A DNA stretch of 64,000 nt from NCBI RefSeq assembly GCF_004919085.1, contig NZ_STGL01000009.1:186001-250000 (forward strand), given 5' to 3'. A program made the position numbers and the translations under genes. The stretch is from Nocardioides sp. GY 10127. GTDB taxonomy: Bacteria; Actinomycetota; Actinomycetes; Propionibacteriales; Nocardioidaceae. Below, piece by piece: positions 1 through 9,527 of the stretch (position 1 is its first letter; every line of letters starts with the position of its first letter). The notes under the pieces are model-generated. The model was not told the DNA's origin. It saw only the letters and a list, made by a program, of their open reading frames with translations, and did not search any database.

Positions 1-38
1 CCCCGGCGTCCCCGGCCGGCCAGCCCCCAGGAGAACCC

Positions 39-827
39 GTGCCCCTGCCCCGCGCCCTCGTCACCTCCAGCACCGCCGGCGCCCTCACGCTGGGCGGTCT
101 CGCCGGCGGCCTCGTGCTCGCCCCGGCCACCCAGGCCGCCGACACCGTCTACTACTCGATCTCCGGGGTCGTGGTGACGCCGAAGGGCAAGGCCGTGGAG
201 CAGTCCAAGCCCTTCGACGTGCAGGCGCTGGACTCCTCGGGCGAGGTCGTCGCCTCCGCGCAGACGTACGCGAAGACCAACGGCTCGAAGGACTCGGTGA
301 AGTCCGGCTACTTCTACCTCGAGGTCCCCTCGACCGGGCGCTACACCGTGACCATCACCCGCACGGACTACCCGACGCGGACCCTGAAGAACGTGAAGGT
401 CACCAAGGCCCAGCCGGCCAAGGACCTGCACAAGGTGCTGCTCGTGAACTTCGGCACGAAGCTCACCGCGAAGGCGCCCAAGACCGTCAAGGCGGGCAAG
501 GGGTTCACGGTCAAGGTCGACGTCGGCACGGGCAAGGCGAAGTCCTTCAAGGGCGGCAAGGTCACCGCGACCGGCACGGTGAAGCTCAAGGCCGGCGGCA
601 AGGTCGTCGACTCGGCGTCCGTGAAGAAGGGCAAGGCCGTCCTCAAGGCGAAGAAGGTCCGGAGCGGACGCACCACCTACTCGGTCGTCTACGGCGGCCA
701 GGCCGCGCAGCACCTCGCCGGCTCGCAGCGCTCGTTCACCGTCAAGGGCGTCTCCGCGGGCCACCGCAGCAGCCGCGCCCACCGCAGCGCCGTGGCGTTC
801 CGCATGCGCCCCAACGCCGTCCTCTGA
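39..827 (+). CDS. Secreted two-domain beta-sandwich/Ig-like protein
   Basis: A 262-residue exported protein of unknown role. Residues 1-33 form a signal peptide with an Ala-rich core and a probable cleavage after ATQA. Residues about 36-135 look like a carboxypeptidase-regulatory-like (transthyretin-type) beta-sandwich (YYSISGVVVTPKGKAVEQ), and about 136-240 form a very Lys-rich Ig-like domain ending in SVVYGG. The short C-terminal tail is Arg-rich. The GTG start is chosen because CAGGAG lies 6 nt upstream and the signal peptide begins there. The next gene has the same overall architecture, so the two look like diverged tandem relatives. Such domains usually act as surface adhesion or scaffold modules; no catalytic motif is seen. 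The family call is moderate, the function unknown. Confidence 0.75.
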   Translation: MPLPRALVTSSTAGALTLGGLAGGLVLAPATQAADTVYYSISGVVVTPKGKAVEQSKPFDVQALDSSGEVVASAQTYAKTNGSKDSVKSGYFYLEVPSTGRYTVTITRTDYPTRTLKNVKVTKAQPAKDLHKVLLVNFGTKLTAKAPKTVKAGKGFTVKVDVGTGKAKSFKGGKVTATGTVKLKAGGKVVDSASVKKGKAVLKAKKVRSGRTTYSVVYGGQAAQHLAGSQRSFTVKGVSAGHRSSRAHRSAVAFRMRPNAVL

Positions 828-863
828 CCCACTCCCGCGGGGCCGCCGGCCTCGCGGGCCCGT

Positions 864-883
864 GATGGCCCGTTCGGGCCATC
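864..883 (+). terminator. Short hairpin after first secreted protein
   Basis: GATGGCCCG and CGGGCCATC pair perfectly (9 bp, 2-nt loop) 37 bp after the stop codon. There is no U-tract, which is common for terminators in high-GC actinobacteria. Confidence 0.45.
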
Positions 884-1019
884 TGTGCCCCTGGGCAGGC
901 GGTCAGGCACGAAATCGCCTCATGCCACCCGCTTCCCGACCGATGCTCGACCCGACACCCCCGCGCGCGCCGTCCGCCCCCACCCGGCACGCGACCACGA
1001 CACCTGAGGACACCCCCAC

Positions 1020-2237
1020 ATGACCCGTCTCCGTCGCGCCCTCGCGGCCACCACCGCCGTCACCCTCGGTGTCGGTGGCTTCCTGCTCACCGGCCACGCC
1101 ACGGCCACCGCCGGCTCGGGGGCCTCCGCGGCCCAGAGCTCGGTGGCCGCGGCCACCACCCGCATCCGCGGCTACGTCACCGACGCCGCGACCGGGGACT
1201 ACCTCGACGACGCGTTCATCGTGGCCTGGCAGGGCGGGCGCCGGGTCGCCACCGCGCTCAGCTACGGCGACTCCGGCTACGAGCTGTGGGTGCCGCCGGG
1301 CAGGACGATCGTGACCGTGATGGACGAGGGCTACGTCCACCAGGACCGCACGGTCGACACCCGCACGGGCAACAAGTTCGGCGTCGACTTCGACCTCGCC
1401 CGCGCCCGCTACCTCTCCGGCTACGTGCTGGACGAGACCGGCGACCCGGTGCTCGACGCGGAGGTCTCCGCCTGGTCCGGCGGCGAGGCGGTGGCCGGCC
1501 AGCTCACCTACACCGACGACGACGACAACGACGGCTACTTCAACCTCGAGGTCCCCAAGGGCACCTACAAGGTCGTCGTCGACGCCGGCACCAAGTACTA
1601 CACGCTCACCCGCACCGGCGTGAGCGTCACCGCCGGCAACAGCGGCGTGGCCACCGACTACGTGGTGCGCCACAAGGCGACCGTCTCCGGCGTCGTCAAG
1701 GACTCCGAGGGCAAGGTCAAGGGCGCCCGGGTCACGTTCGCCGCGGTCGACGCCGACTCCCCGACGTCCGAGAAGACCGCCGTCACCGAGCGCGACGGCA
1801 GCTACGCGACGGCCCTGGCCGCCGGCCGCTACCGCGTGACCGTCCGCTCCGCCGACCACGCCGTGTGGCACACCGGTCTCACCGTCGACAAGGGCTCCAA
1901 CACCCTCGGGGCCACGCTCGAGCGCACCACCTTCGGCACCGAGGTCACCGTCAAGGCCGGCGACTACGACCCGTCCAAGGTCTCCTCGCGCAAGCCCTAC
2001 AAGGTGGTCGTGAAGGTCCTCTCCGAGGGTCGCGGCACGCCCGCCGGCCGCGTGACGCTCACGTCCTTCGAGGGTCGCGAGAGCGAGCGCCTGGACGACG
2101 GCGTGGCGGTCTTCCGCTTCAGCTCGCTGCCGCGTCGCGGCCGCACCCTCACCTTCTCCGCCTCCTACGGCGGCGGTGAGCGGGGCGACTACACCTTCGA
2201 GTCCTCCACCGGCTCGCGGACGGTCCACAAGGACTGA
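1020..2237 (+). CDS. Secreted protein with three carboxypeptidase-regulatory-like repeats and Ig-like end
   Basis: A 405-residue exported protein. A signal peptide covers about residues 1-38. Three transthyretin-like repeats follow, each opening with a similar strand: IRGYVTDAATGDYLDDAF (about 48), LSGYVLDETGDPVLDAEV (about 140) and VSGVVKDSEGKVKGARV (about 222). An Ig-like domain from about 305 ends in SASYGGG. A small acidic TDDDDNDG loop inside repeat 2 might bind calcium. The ATG start has GAGGA upstream at a longish spacing. Together with the preceding gene it resembles a tandem surface-protein pair. No enzyme motif is visible; adhesion or scaffolding is an inference from fold only. Confidence 0.8.
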   Translation: MTRLRRALAATTAVTLGVGGFLLTGHATATAGSGASAAQSSVAAATTRIRGYVTDAATGDYLDDAFIVAWQGGRRVATALSYGDSGYELWVPPGRTIVTVMDEGYVHQDRTVDTRTGNKFGVDFDLARARYLSGYVLDETGDPVLDAEVSAWSGGEAVAGQLTYTDDDDNDGYFNLEVPKGTYKVVVDAGTKYYTLTRTGVSVTAGNSGVATDYVVRHKATVSGVVKDSEGKVKGARVTFAAVDADSPTSEKTAVTERDGSYATALAAGRYRVTVRSADHAVWHTGLTVDKGSNTLGATLERTTFGTEVTVKAGDYDPSKVSSRKPYKVVVKVLSEGRGTPAGRVTLTSFEGRESERLDDGVAVFRFSSLPRRGRTLTFSASYGGGERGDYTFESSTGSRTVHKD

Positions 2238-2269
2238 CCCGCGACCGGGCACCACGACCGACCCGGCAC

Positions 2270-2301
2270 CCGGCCCCGTCCGCCCGCGCGGACGGGGCCG
2301 G
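2270..2301 (+). terminator. Strong GC hairpin after secreted protein gene
   Basis: A perfect 14-bp stem (CCGGCCCCGTCCGC with GCGGACGGGGCCGG, 4-nt loop) lies 33 bp after the stop codon and separates the secreted genes from hpt. No U-tract. Confidence 0.7.
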
Positions 2302-2360
2302 ACCGCTCCTCGGGGCGTCCGTCGTGGGCTGCCCGTTCCGTCCCTGCCGGGGGCGCCCCG

Positions 2361-2366
2361 TAGGCT
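2361..2366 (+). promoter_or_regulatory. -10 box of leaderless hpt promoter
   Basis: TAGGCT ends 7 nt before the hpt ATG, so transcription probably starts at or next to the start codon. No Shine-Dalgarno sequence is present, which fits a leaderless mRNA. Confidence 0.55.
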
Positions 2367-2373
2367 CCGGGCC

Positions 2374-2925
2374 ATGGACGCTTCCCACGTGGAGAACGAC
2401 CTCGTCAACGTGCTCTTCACCGAGGCCCAGATCCAGCAGAGGCTGGGCGAGCTGGCCGACGAGATCGAGCGGGACTACGAGGGCAAGGACCTGCTCATCG
2501 TCGGCATCCTGCGCGGTGCCGTCATGGTGATGGCCGACCTCGCCCGGTCCTTCGACCGGCACGTCGAGATGGACTGGATGGCCGTCTCCTCCTACGGCTC
2601 GGGCAGCAAGTCCAGTGGCGTGGTGCGCATCCTCAAGGACCTCGACTCCGACATCTCCGGGCGGCACGTGGTCATCGTCGACGAGATCATCGACACCGGC
2701 CTCACGCTCTCCTGGCTCACCTCCAACCTGTCCAGCCGCCAGCCGGCGTCCGTGGAGATCTGCACCCTGCTCCGCAAGCCCGAGGCTCTCGCGATGCCCG
2801 TCGACGTGAAGTACGTCGGGTGGGACATCCCCAACGAGTTCGTCGTCGGCTACGGCCTGGACTACGCCGAGAAGTACCGCAACCTGCGCGACATCGGCAC
2901 CCTCGCGCCGCACGTCTACTCCTGA
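2374..2925 (+). CDS. hpt: Hypoxanthine phosphoribosyltransferase
   Basis: A cytosolic purine salvage enzyme that joins PRPP to hypoxanthine or guanine to give IMP or GMP. The 183-residue length is typical. The PRPP-binding loop IVDEIIDTGLT is at about residues 101-111, and the flexible loop SSYGSGSKSSG at about 72-82. The C-terminal part has the usual YVGWDIPNEFVVGYGLDYAEKYR region. The reading frame is open further upstream, but this ATG matches the family N-terminus and sits 7 nt after a TAGGCT -10 box, so the longer version is rejected. It precedes ftsH and the folate genes, the standard actinobacterial order, although tilS, usually just upstream, is not in the window. Confidence 0.95.
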   Translation: MDASHVENDLVNVLFTEAQIQQRLGELADEIERDYEGKDLLIVGILRGAVMVMADLARSFDRHVEMDWMAVSSYGSGSKSSGVVRILKDLDSDISGRHVVIVDEIIDTGLTLSWLTSNLSSRQPASVEICTLLRKPEALAMPVDVKYVGWDIPNEFVVGYGLDYAEKYRNLRDIGTLAPHVYS

Positions 2926-2943
2926 GCCGGACGCGCCCCCACC

Positions 2944-2977
2944 GTCCCGGCCGCGGTCCCGCGACCCCGGCCGGGAC
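2944..2977 (+). terminator. Hairpin between hpt and ftsH
   Basis: GTCCCGGCCG pairs with CGGCCGGGAC (10 bp, 14-nt loop) 19 bp after the hpt stop. No U-tract. A TACCGT -10-like box near 3058-3063 downstream suggests that ftsH has its own promoter. Confidence 0.5.
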
Positions 2978-3097
2978 GGGAACGGGCCGCGATCTCGCCC
3001 GGAGGGGGCACTGCTCGTCACCAGGTTCCTGAGAGGATGAGCATGGCGGCGCCGTGTACCGTCGTCGCTCCGGACCTGAACACAACGAGAGAAGCAC

Positions 3098-5173
<2,076 letters not shown>

Positions 5174-5195
5174 CCGGCCGGACCACGAGACGACG

Positions 5196-5813
5196 ATGAC
5201 GGACCCCGTCACGCTCCCCGAGCGACCCGCCGGGGACGTCCCCGCTTTCGACCACGCCCGCGCCGAGGCCGCCGTCCGCGAGCTCCTCGCCGCCATGGGG
5301 GAGGACCCCGAGCGCGAGGGGCTGCGCGAGACCCCGGCCCGCGTGGCCCGGGCCTACGCGGAGCTCACCCAGGGCCTGCGGCAGGAGCCGGAGGAGGTGC
5401 TCACCACCACCTTCGACCTCGGCCACGACGAGATGGTGCTGGTGCGCGACATCGAGCTGTGGTCGATGTGCGAGCACCACCTCGTCCCCTTCACCGGGGT
5501 GGCGCACGTCGGGTACATCCCGGCCGCCTCCGGCAAGATCACGGGCCTCTCGAAGCTGGCCCGGCTCGTGGACGTGTACGCCAAGCGTCCGCAGGTCCAG
5601 GAGCGGCTCACCACGCAGGTCGCCGACGCCCTCATGGACATCCTCGAGGCCCGCGGCGCCATCGTCGTGATCGAGGCCGAGCACCTCTGCATGACCATGC
5701 GCGGCGTGCGCAAGGCCGGCGCCCGCACGATCACCTCGGCGGTGCGCGGGATCATGCACAACGCCGCCACCCGCTCCGAGGCCATGGCGCTGATCCGAGG
5801 CGGCACCCGGTGA
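5196..5813 (+). CDS. folE: GTP cyclohydrolase I
   Basis: Catalyses the first step of folate synthesis, GTP to 7,8-dihydroneopterin triphosphate plus formate. The 205-residue product carries the zinc ligands Cys92 and His95 in MCEHHLVPF and Cys165 in HLCMTMRG. The substrate loop GKITGLSKLARLV and the C-terminal MRGVRK region are also present. The ATG at 5196 gives the normal N-terminus; the frame extends upstream into the end of ftsH without support. The stop overlaps the folP start by 4 bp (GTGA), so folE to folK look like one translationally coupled operon. Confidence 0.97.
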   Translation: MTDPVTLPERPAGDVPAFDHARAEAAVRELLAAMGEDPEREGLRETPARVARAYAELTQGLRQEPEEVLTTTFDLGHDEMVLVRDIELWSMCEHHLVPFTGVAHVGYIPAASGKITGLSKLARLVDVYAKRPQVQERLTTQVADALMDILEARGAIVVIEAEHLCMTMRGVRKAGARTITSAVRGIMHNAATRSEAMALIRGGTR

Positions 5814-6760
5814 GCGACGGCCGGGCGGCCGCCCTCCTGGCGCCGCTCGGGCGCCCCCGCGTCATGGGGGTCGTCAACGTCACCCCCGACTCCTTCTCCG
5901 ACGGCGGGCGCTACCTCGACACGGGCGCGGCGGTGGAGCACGGGCTCGCGCTGCTGGCGGACGGCGCCGACGTCCTCGACATCGGCGGGGAGTCGACCCG
6001 TCCCGGCGCCACCCGACCGCTCGTCGCCGACGAGCTCGGGCGCGTCGTCCCGGTGATCGAGCGGCTCGCCGCGCAGGGGGCGACCGTCTCGGTCGACACC
6101 ATGCGCGCGGAGGTCGCCCGCGCGGCGGTGGACGCCGGCGCCGCGATCGTCAACGACGTCTCCGGCGGCCTCGCCGACCCGGGGATGGCGGCCGCCGTGG
6201 CCGCCACCGACGCGCTCTTCGTCGCGATGCACTGGCGCAGCCACTCCACCCGGATGTACGACCTGGCCGTCTACGACGGGCCCGGCGGCGTCGTGGGGGC
6301 GGTCGTGGACGAGCTCGCGGACCGGCTCGAGGCGCTGGCCGCCGCCGGGCTCGCCCCGGAGCGCGTCGTCCTGGACCCCGGCCTGGGCTTCGCCAAGCGC
6401 GGGGAGCAGAACTGGGAGCTCCTGCGCGGCCTGGACGCCCTCGACGCGCTGGGTCGCCCCGTGCTCGTCGGCGCCAGCCGCAAGTCCTTCCTCGGCGCGC
6501 TGCTGGCGGGCCCGGACGGCGAGCCCCGCGGCGTCGAGGGACGCGAGCACGCCCACCAGGCGGTGATCGCCGACTGCGCGCGGCGGGGGACGTGGGGCGT
6601 GCGGGTGCACGACGTCCGCGCCACCCGGGACACGCTGGCGGCCGTGGCCGCGCTGGCCGGCCCGTCGTCCGCTCCTTCCTCTTCTTCTCCCTCTTCCTCG
6701 GCGTCCTCACAGCCCCTGGCGACCGACGCCGCTGCCGGATGTGGGACGGTGTCGTCGTGA
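5810..6760 (+). CDS. folP: Dihydropteroate synthase with Ser-rich C-terminal extension
   Basis: Condenses p-aminobenzoate with dihydropterin pyrophosphate to dihydropteroate; the sulfonamide target. The 316-residue protein shows the diagnostic blocks MGVVNVTPDSFSDGG near the start, GGESTRPGA, VSVDTMRAEVA, IVNDVSGG, DPGLGFAK and GASRKSFLG. The TIM barrel ends near residue 284. A tail of about 30 residues rich in Ser and Ala then runs into the start of folB and is unusual for the family. The GTG start overlaps the folE stop (GTGA), which fixes the start. Confidence 0.95.
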   Translation: MSDGRAAALLAPLGRPRVMGVVNVTPDSFSDGGRYLDTGAAVEHGLALLADGADVLDIGGESTRPGATRPLVADELGRVVPVIERLAAQGATVSVDTMRAEVARAAVDAGAAIVNDVSGGLADPGMAAAVAATDALFVAMHWRSHSTRMYDLAVYDGPGGVVGAVVDELADRLEALAAAGLAPERVVLDPGLGFAKRGEQNWELLRGLDALDALGRPVLVGASRKSFLGALLAGPDGEPRGVEGREHAHQAVIADCARRGTWGVRVHDVRATRDTLAAVAALAGPSSAPSSSSPSSSASSQPLATDAAAGCGTVSS

Positions 6761-7146
6761 TCCCCCCGATCCAGCCACTGGACGAGATCGCCGTCGTCGG
6801 GCTCGAGTGCTTCGCCCACCACGGCGTGTTCGAGCACGAGCGCAGGACCGGGCAGATCTTCGTCATCGACCTCGTGCTGGGCGTGGACACGCGCCCGGCG
6901 GCGGCGGACGACGACCTGCTCAAGACGGTGCACTACGGCGAGCTGGCGGACGACGTCAAGGCCGCCGTGGAGCGCGACCCCGTCGACCTGATCGAGACCC
7001 TGGCCGCACGCATCGCCCGCGAGTGCCTCTTGCGGGACGGTGTTGAATGGGCCCGGGTCACGGTCCACAAACCGAACGCACCCATCGAAGCGACGTTCAC
7101 CGACGTCACGCTCACGATCACCCGGACACGCAAGGACCTCACGTGA
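6757..7146 (+). CDS. folB: Dihydroneopterin aldolase
   Basis: Cleaves 7,8-dihydroneopterin to 6-hydroxymethyl-dihydropterin and glycolaldehyde. The 129-residue length and motifs fit: GLECFAHHGVFEHER near the start, a GQIFVIDLVLGVD strand, VHYGELADDVKA, the catalytic region DLIETLAARIA, and a C-terminal VTVHKPNAPI. The GTG start overlaps the folP stop by 4 bp. An in-frame ATG at 6739 would add six residues but has no ribosome site. The stop in turn overlaps the folK start. Confidence 0.93.
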   Translation: MIPPIQPLDEIAVVGLECFAHHGVFEHERRTGQIFVIDLVLGVDTRPAAADDDLLKTVHYGELADDVKAAVERDPVDLIETLAARIARECLLRDGVEWARVTVHKPNAPIEATFTDVTLTITRTRKDLT

Positions 7147-7709
7147 CTGAGACCCCGAACCCGCACATCATCGACGCCGACACCCTGACCGGGGAGATGC
7201 GCCCGATCCGTCGCGCGGTGCTGTCCCTGGGCTCGAACCTGGGCGACCGGATGGCGATCCTGCAGGGCGCCGTCAACGTCATCGCCGACACCCCGGACGT
7301 CTGGGTCACCAGCGTCTCGCCGGTGTACGAGACGGACCCGGTGAACTGCCCGCCCGGCTCGGAGGACTTCCTCAACATCGTCGTCCTGTGCGACACCACG
7401 CTGGCGGCGCACCGCCTGCTCGAGCGCTGCGCCACGGTCGAGGACGCCTTCGACCGCGAGCGCGGGGTGGCCAACGCGCCGCGGACGCTCGACGTCGACG
7501 TCATCGTCGTGGGCGACCGTCGCAGCTCCGACCCGGCGCTGCAGCTCCCGCACCCGCGGGCCGCGGAGCGCGCGTTCGTCCTCAAGCCCTGGTACGACCT
7601 GGAGCCGGACGCCGTCCTGCCCGACCACGGCCCCATCGCCGACCTGCTGGCCGGCCTCGGGACCGCGGGCGTGCGGCTGCGCGAGGACCTGGTCCTCGAG
7701 ACGGCCTGA
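7143..7709 (+). CDS. folK: 2-amino-4-hydroxy-6-hydroxymethyldihydropteridine pyrophosphokinase
   Basis: Transfers pyrophosphate from ATP to 6-hydroxymethyl-dihydropterin, supplying the FolP substrate. The 188-residue protein carries SLGSNLGDR, SPVYETDPV, the magnesium/ATP motif RTLDVDVIVVGD, and LPHPRAAERAFVLKPW. About 25 extra residues precede the usual start of the fold. The GTG start overlaps the folB stop, with AAGGA 6 nt upstream. The next gene begins 9 bp downstream. Confidence 0.95.
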   Translation: MTETPNPHIIDADTLTGEMRPIRRAVLSLGSNLGDRMAILQGAVNVIADTPDVWVTSVSPVYETDPVNCPPGSEDFLNIVVLCDTTLAAHRLLERCATVEDAFDRERGVANAPRTLDVDVIVVGDRRSSDPALQLPHPRAAERAFVLKPWYDLEPDAVLPDHGPIADLLAGLGTAGVRLREDLVLETA

Positions 7710-7718
7710 CGCACCCGC

Positions 7719-8246
7719 GTGGCGCCGAGGGACGACCCGCGGCCGCCCGAGCCCGACGGCCCGGGCGGGCCGCAGGGACCTGATGAGGACCAGGGGAGCA
7801 TCCGACCGGTCTCGCCGGGGCTGATGACGGCGCTGGCCGCCGTCGGGCTGCTCGGCGGGTGGGTCTGGAACCCGCTCTCGGTCTCGCTCTTCGGCACCGC
7901 GCCACTGGTGAGCTGGGCCCCGCCGTCCGCGCTGGGCCTCGTGGCGCTCACCCTGCTCGTGACCGCGCGGGCGACCCACCAGCAGGTGCACGTGCGCCGC
8001 GAGCGGCTCGAGCCGCACCGCGCCGTCAACCGGCTCGCCTTCGGCCGCGCGGCCGCCTACGTGGGGGCCCTGGTGGCCGGCGGGTACGGCGGCTACGCGA
8101 TCAGCTGGCTGGGCGTGCCCTCCGACTCCGCGACCCAGCGGCTCGTCTACTCGGGCCTGGCGACCCTGGCCGGCGTGGTGGTCGTCATCGGAGGGATCCT
8201 GCTGGAACGCGCGTGTCGCGTCCCCGCGGACGACAAGGACTCCTAA
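7719..8246 (+). CDS. DUF3180 family membrane protein
   Basis: A 175-residue integral membrane protein of unknown function, conserved directly after folK in many actinobacteria. The first 30 residues are Pro/Gly/Asp-rich. Four hydrophobic segments follow at about 34-55, 63-82, 107-127 and 141-160. A basic loop between segments 2 and 3 (ARATHQQVHVRRERLEPHR) is the most conserved-looking stretch. The GTG start lies 9 bp after folK with no clear ribosome site, so a start nearer SIRPVSPGL is possible. Synteny alone suggests a link to the folate operon. Confidence 0.85.
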   Translation: MAPRDDPRPPEPDGPGGPQGPDEDQGSIRPVSPGLMTALAAVGLLGGWVWNPLSVSLFGTAPLVSWAPPSALGLVALTLLVTARATHQQVHVRRERLEPHRAVNRLAFGRAAAYVGALVAGGYGGYAISWLGVPSDSATQRLVYSGLATLAGVVVVIGGILLERACRVPADDKDS

Positions 8247-8249
8247 CCT
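8244..8249 (+). promoter_or_regulatory. -10 box of leaderless promoter before coiled-coil membrane protein
   Basis: TAACCT ends 6 nt before the ATG at 8256 and overlaps the stop region of the DUF3180 gene. No ribosome site lies in between, so a leaderless transcript is likely. Confidence 0.5.
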
Positions 8250-8255
8250 TCGTCC

Positions 8256-8960
8256 ATGAGCACCACAGGGACCACTTCCGCCTCAGACGTCACACCTGAC
8301 CTGGCGGGCGGCCCCTCGAGTCCTCGCGGCGCGGGTTCCCGGCGCGTCCAGCGCTCCACCCGGCTCACCGTCGCCACCCTGCTCGTGGTGGCCTCCGCGC
8401 TCGTCGTGGTCGCCGCCGTCGCCACCGGCTCCTGGCTGGTCCTCGTCGCCGCCGCGGCGCTCTCCGTCGTCCTCGGTCTCGCGGCCGTGCGCATCACGTG
8501 GGCCGAGGTCCGCGCCACCCGCCGCGAGCACCAGCGCGACCGCGCCGAGCAGGCCCAGGCCTACCGGCGCCTCGCCGAGGAGCGCGCCGCCGAGCACGGC
8601 CGCCGCGTCACCGTCCTCCAGGAGCAGATCGCCGAGCGCGAGAAGGCCCTCGCCGAGCTGGGCGAGGAGCTGGGCGGCACGCAGGCGAAGGTCGCCCAGG
8701 GCGTCCGCACCCTCGGCGTGGAGAAGCGCCGCTACGAGGAGCTCCAGCGCGTGCACCGCGGCGTCGAGCGCGACCTCGAGGCCTCCGAGCGCCTGCGCGT
8801 CCTCGCCGAGACCGGCCGGGACGATGCCGAGGGTCGCGCCGCCGAGGCCATCGTCCGGCTGGCCGAGATCGAGGGCGAGGTCGACACCCTGCGTGCCGAG
8901 CTCGTCACCGTCACCGCCGCCTGGCGCGCCGCCGAGGCGGCCGGTCGCCGGCACGCCTGA
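8256..8960 (+). CDS. Membrane-anchored coiled-coil protein
   Basis: A 234-residue protein of unknown function. Residues about 38-60 and 62-82 form a two-helix membrane hairpin. The remainder, about 86-225, is almost entirely charged and heptad-like (REHQRDRAEQAQAYRRLAEERAAEHGRR onward in pieces), so a long cytoplasmic coiled coil is expected. It follows the folate operon but has its own leaderless promoter signal, and a strong terminator follows it. A structural or scaffold role is inferred only from the architecture. Confidence 0.8.
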   Translation: MSTTGTTSASDVTPDLAGGPSSPRGAGSRRVQRSTRLTVATLLVVASALVVVAAVATGSWLVLVAAAALSVVLGLAAVRITWAEVRATRREHQRDRAEQAQAYRRLAEERAAEHGRRVTVLQEQIAEREKALAELGEELGGTQAKVAQGVRTLGVEKRRYEELQRVHRGVERDLEASERLRVLAETGRDDAEGRAAEAIVRLAEIEGEVDTLRAELVTVTAAWRAAEAAGRRHA

Positions 8961-8971
8961 CCCTGATCCCT

Positions 8972-9014
8972 CACCAGGGCCGCCCGACTCGTCGGGCGGC
9001 CCTGGTGCCTTTTG
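8972..9014 (+). terminator. Rho-independent terminator
   Basis: A perfect 17-bp stem begins CACCAGGGCCG at 8972 and closes with CGGCCCTGGTG at 9008, with a 2-3 nt loop. CCTTTT follows directly. It is the most classical terminator in the window and ends the coiled-coil gene. Confidence 0.9.
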
Positions 9015-9040
9015 TGCTGCTGCTGGCCTGGGGTGGCTGG

Positions 9041-9478
9041 TGGGCGGTGTGTGGGCAACCGATGGGTGGCTGCGGGACGTTGCTGGGGCACCGCCGGTCG
9101 GCGCGGCCGCAGGTGGGCGGTGTACCAGTAACCGATGGCTGGGCGGCGCACGTTGCTGCGGCACCGCTGGTGGGCGGGGTGGCTGGTGGGCGGTGTGTGG
9201 GCAACCGATGGGTGGCTGCCGGACGTTGCTGGGCCACCGCCGGTCGGCGCGGCCGCAGGTGGGCGGTGTACCAGTAACCGATGGCTGGGCGGCGCACGTT
9301 GCTGCGGCACCGCTGGTGGGCGGGGTGGCTGGTGGGCGGTGTGTGGGCAACCGATGGGTGGCTGCCGGACGTTGCTGGGCCACCGCCGGTCGGCGCGGCC
9401 GCAGGTGGGCGGTGTGCCAGCAACCGATGAGTGGCTGCCACACGTTGCTCCGACACCGCCAGTCCGCGGGGCAACCAG
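9041..9478. repeat. Six-unit 73-bp tandem repeat array
   Basis: Six contiguous units start at 9041, 9114, 9187, 9260, 9333 and 9406. The core AACCGATG recurs at 9058, 9131, 9204, 9277, 9350 and 9423, exactly 73 bp apart. Two unit types alternate: A has GTGTGGGCAACCGATGGGTGG and B has GTGTACCAGTAACCGATGG (quoted in part). The sixth unit is degenerate. Each unit also has GGTGGGCGG and a conserved ACGTTGCT block. As 73 is not a multiple of 3, the array cannot be a protein repeat. It fills the 567-bp gap 8961-9527 after the terminator. Function unknown. Confidence 0.95.
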
Positions 9479-9527
9479 CCGCCGCAACGCCCGCCCCGAC
9501 CGGGTGAGCGCCGGTACGGCATGATGC

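Noticed and set aside
9041..9478. CRISPR array
   Set aside because: Units are contiguous with no unique spacers, too long for CRISPR repeats, and no cas gene is near.
8971..9522. Minus-strand frames with repeated HRLPTHRPPATP-type peptides
   Set aside because: They arise from the 73-bp repeat read in shifting frames; 73 is not divisible by 3, so no periodic protein exists.
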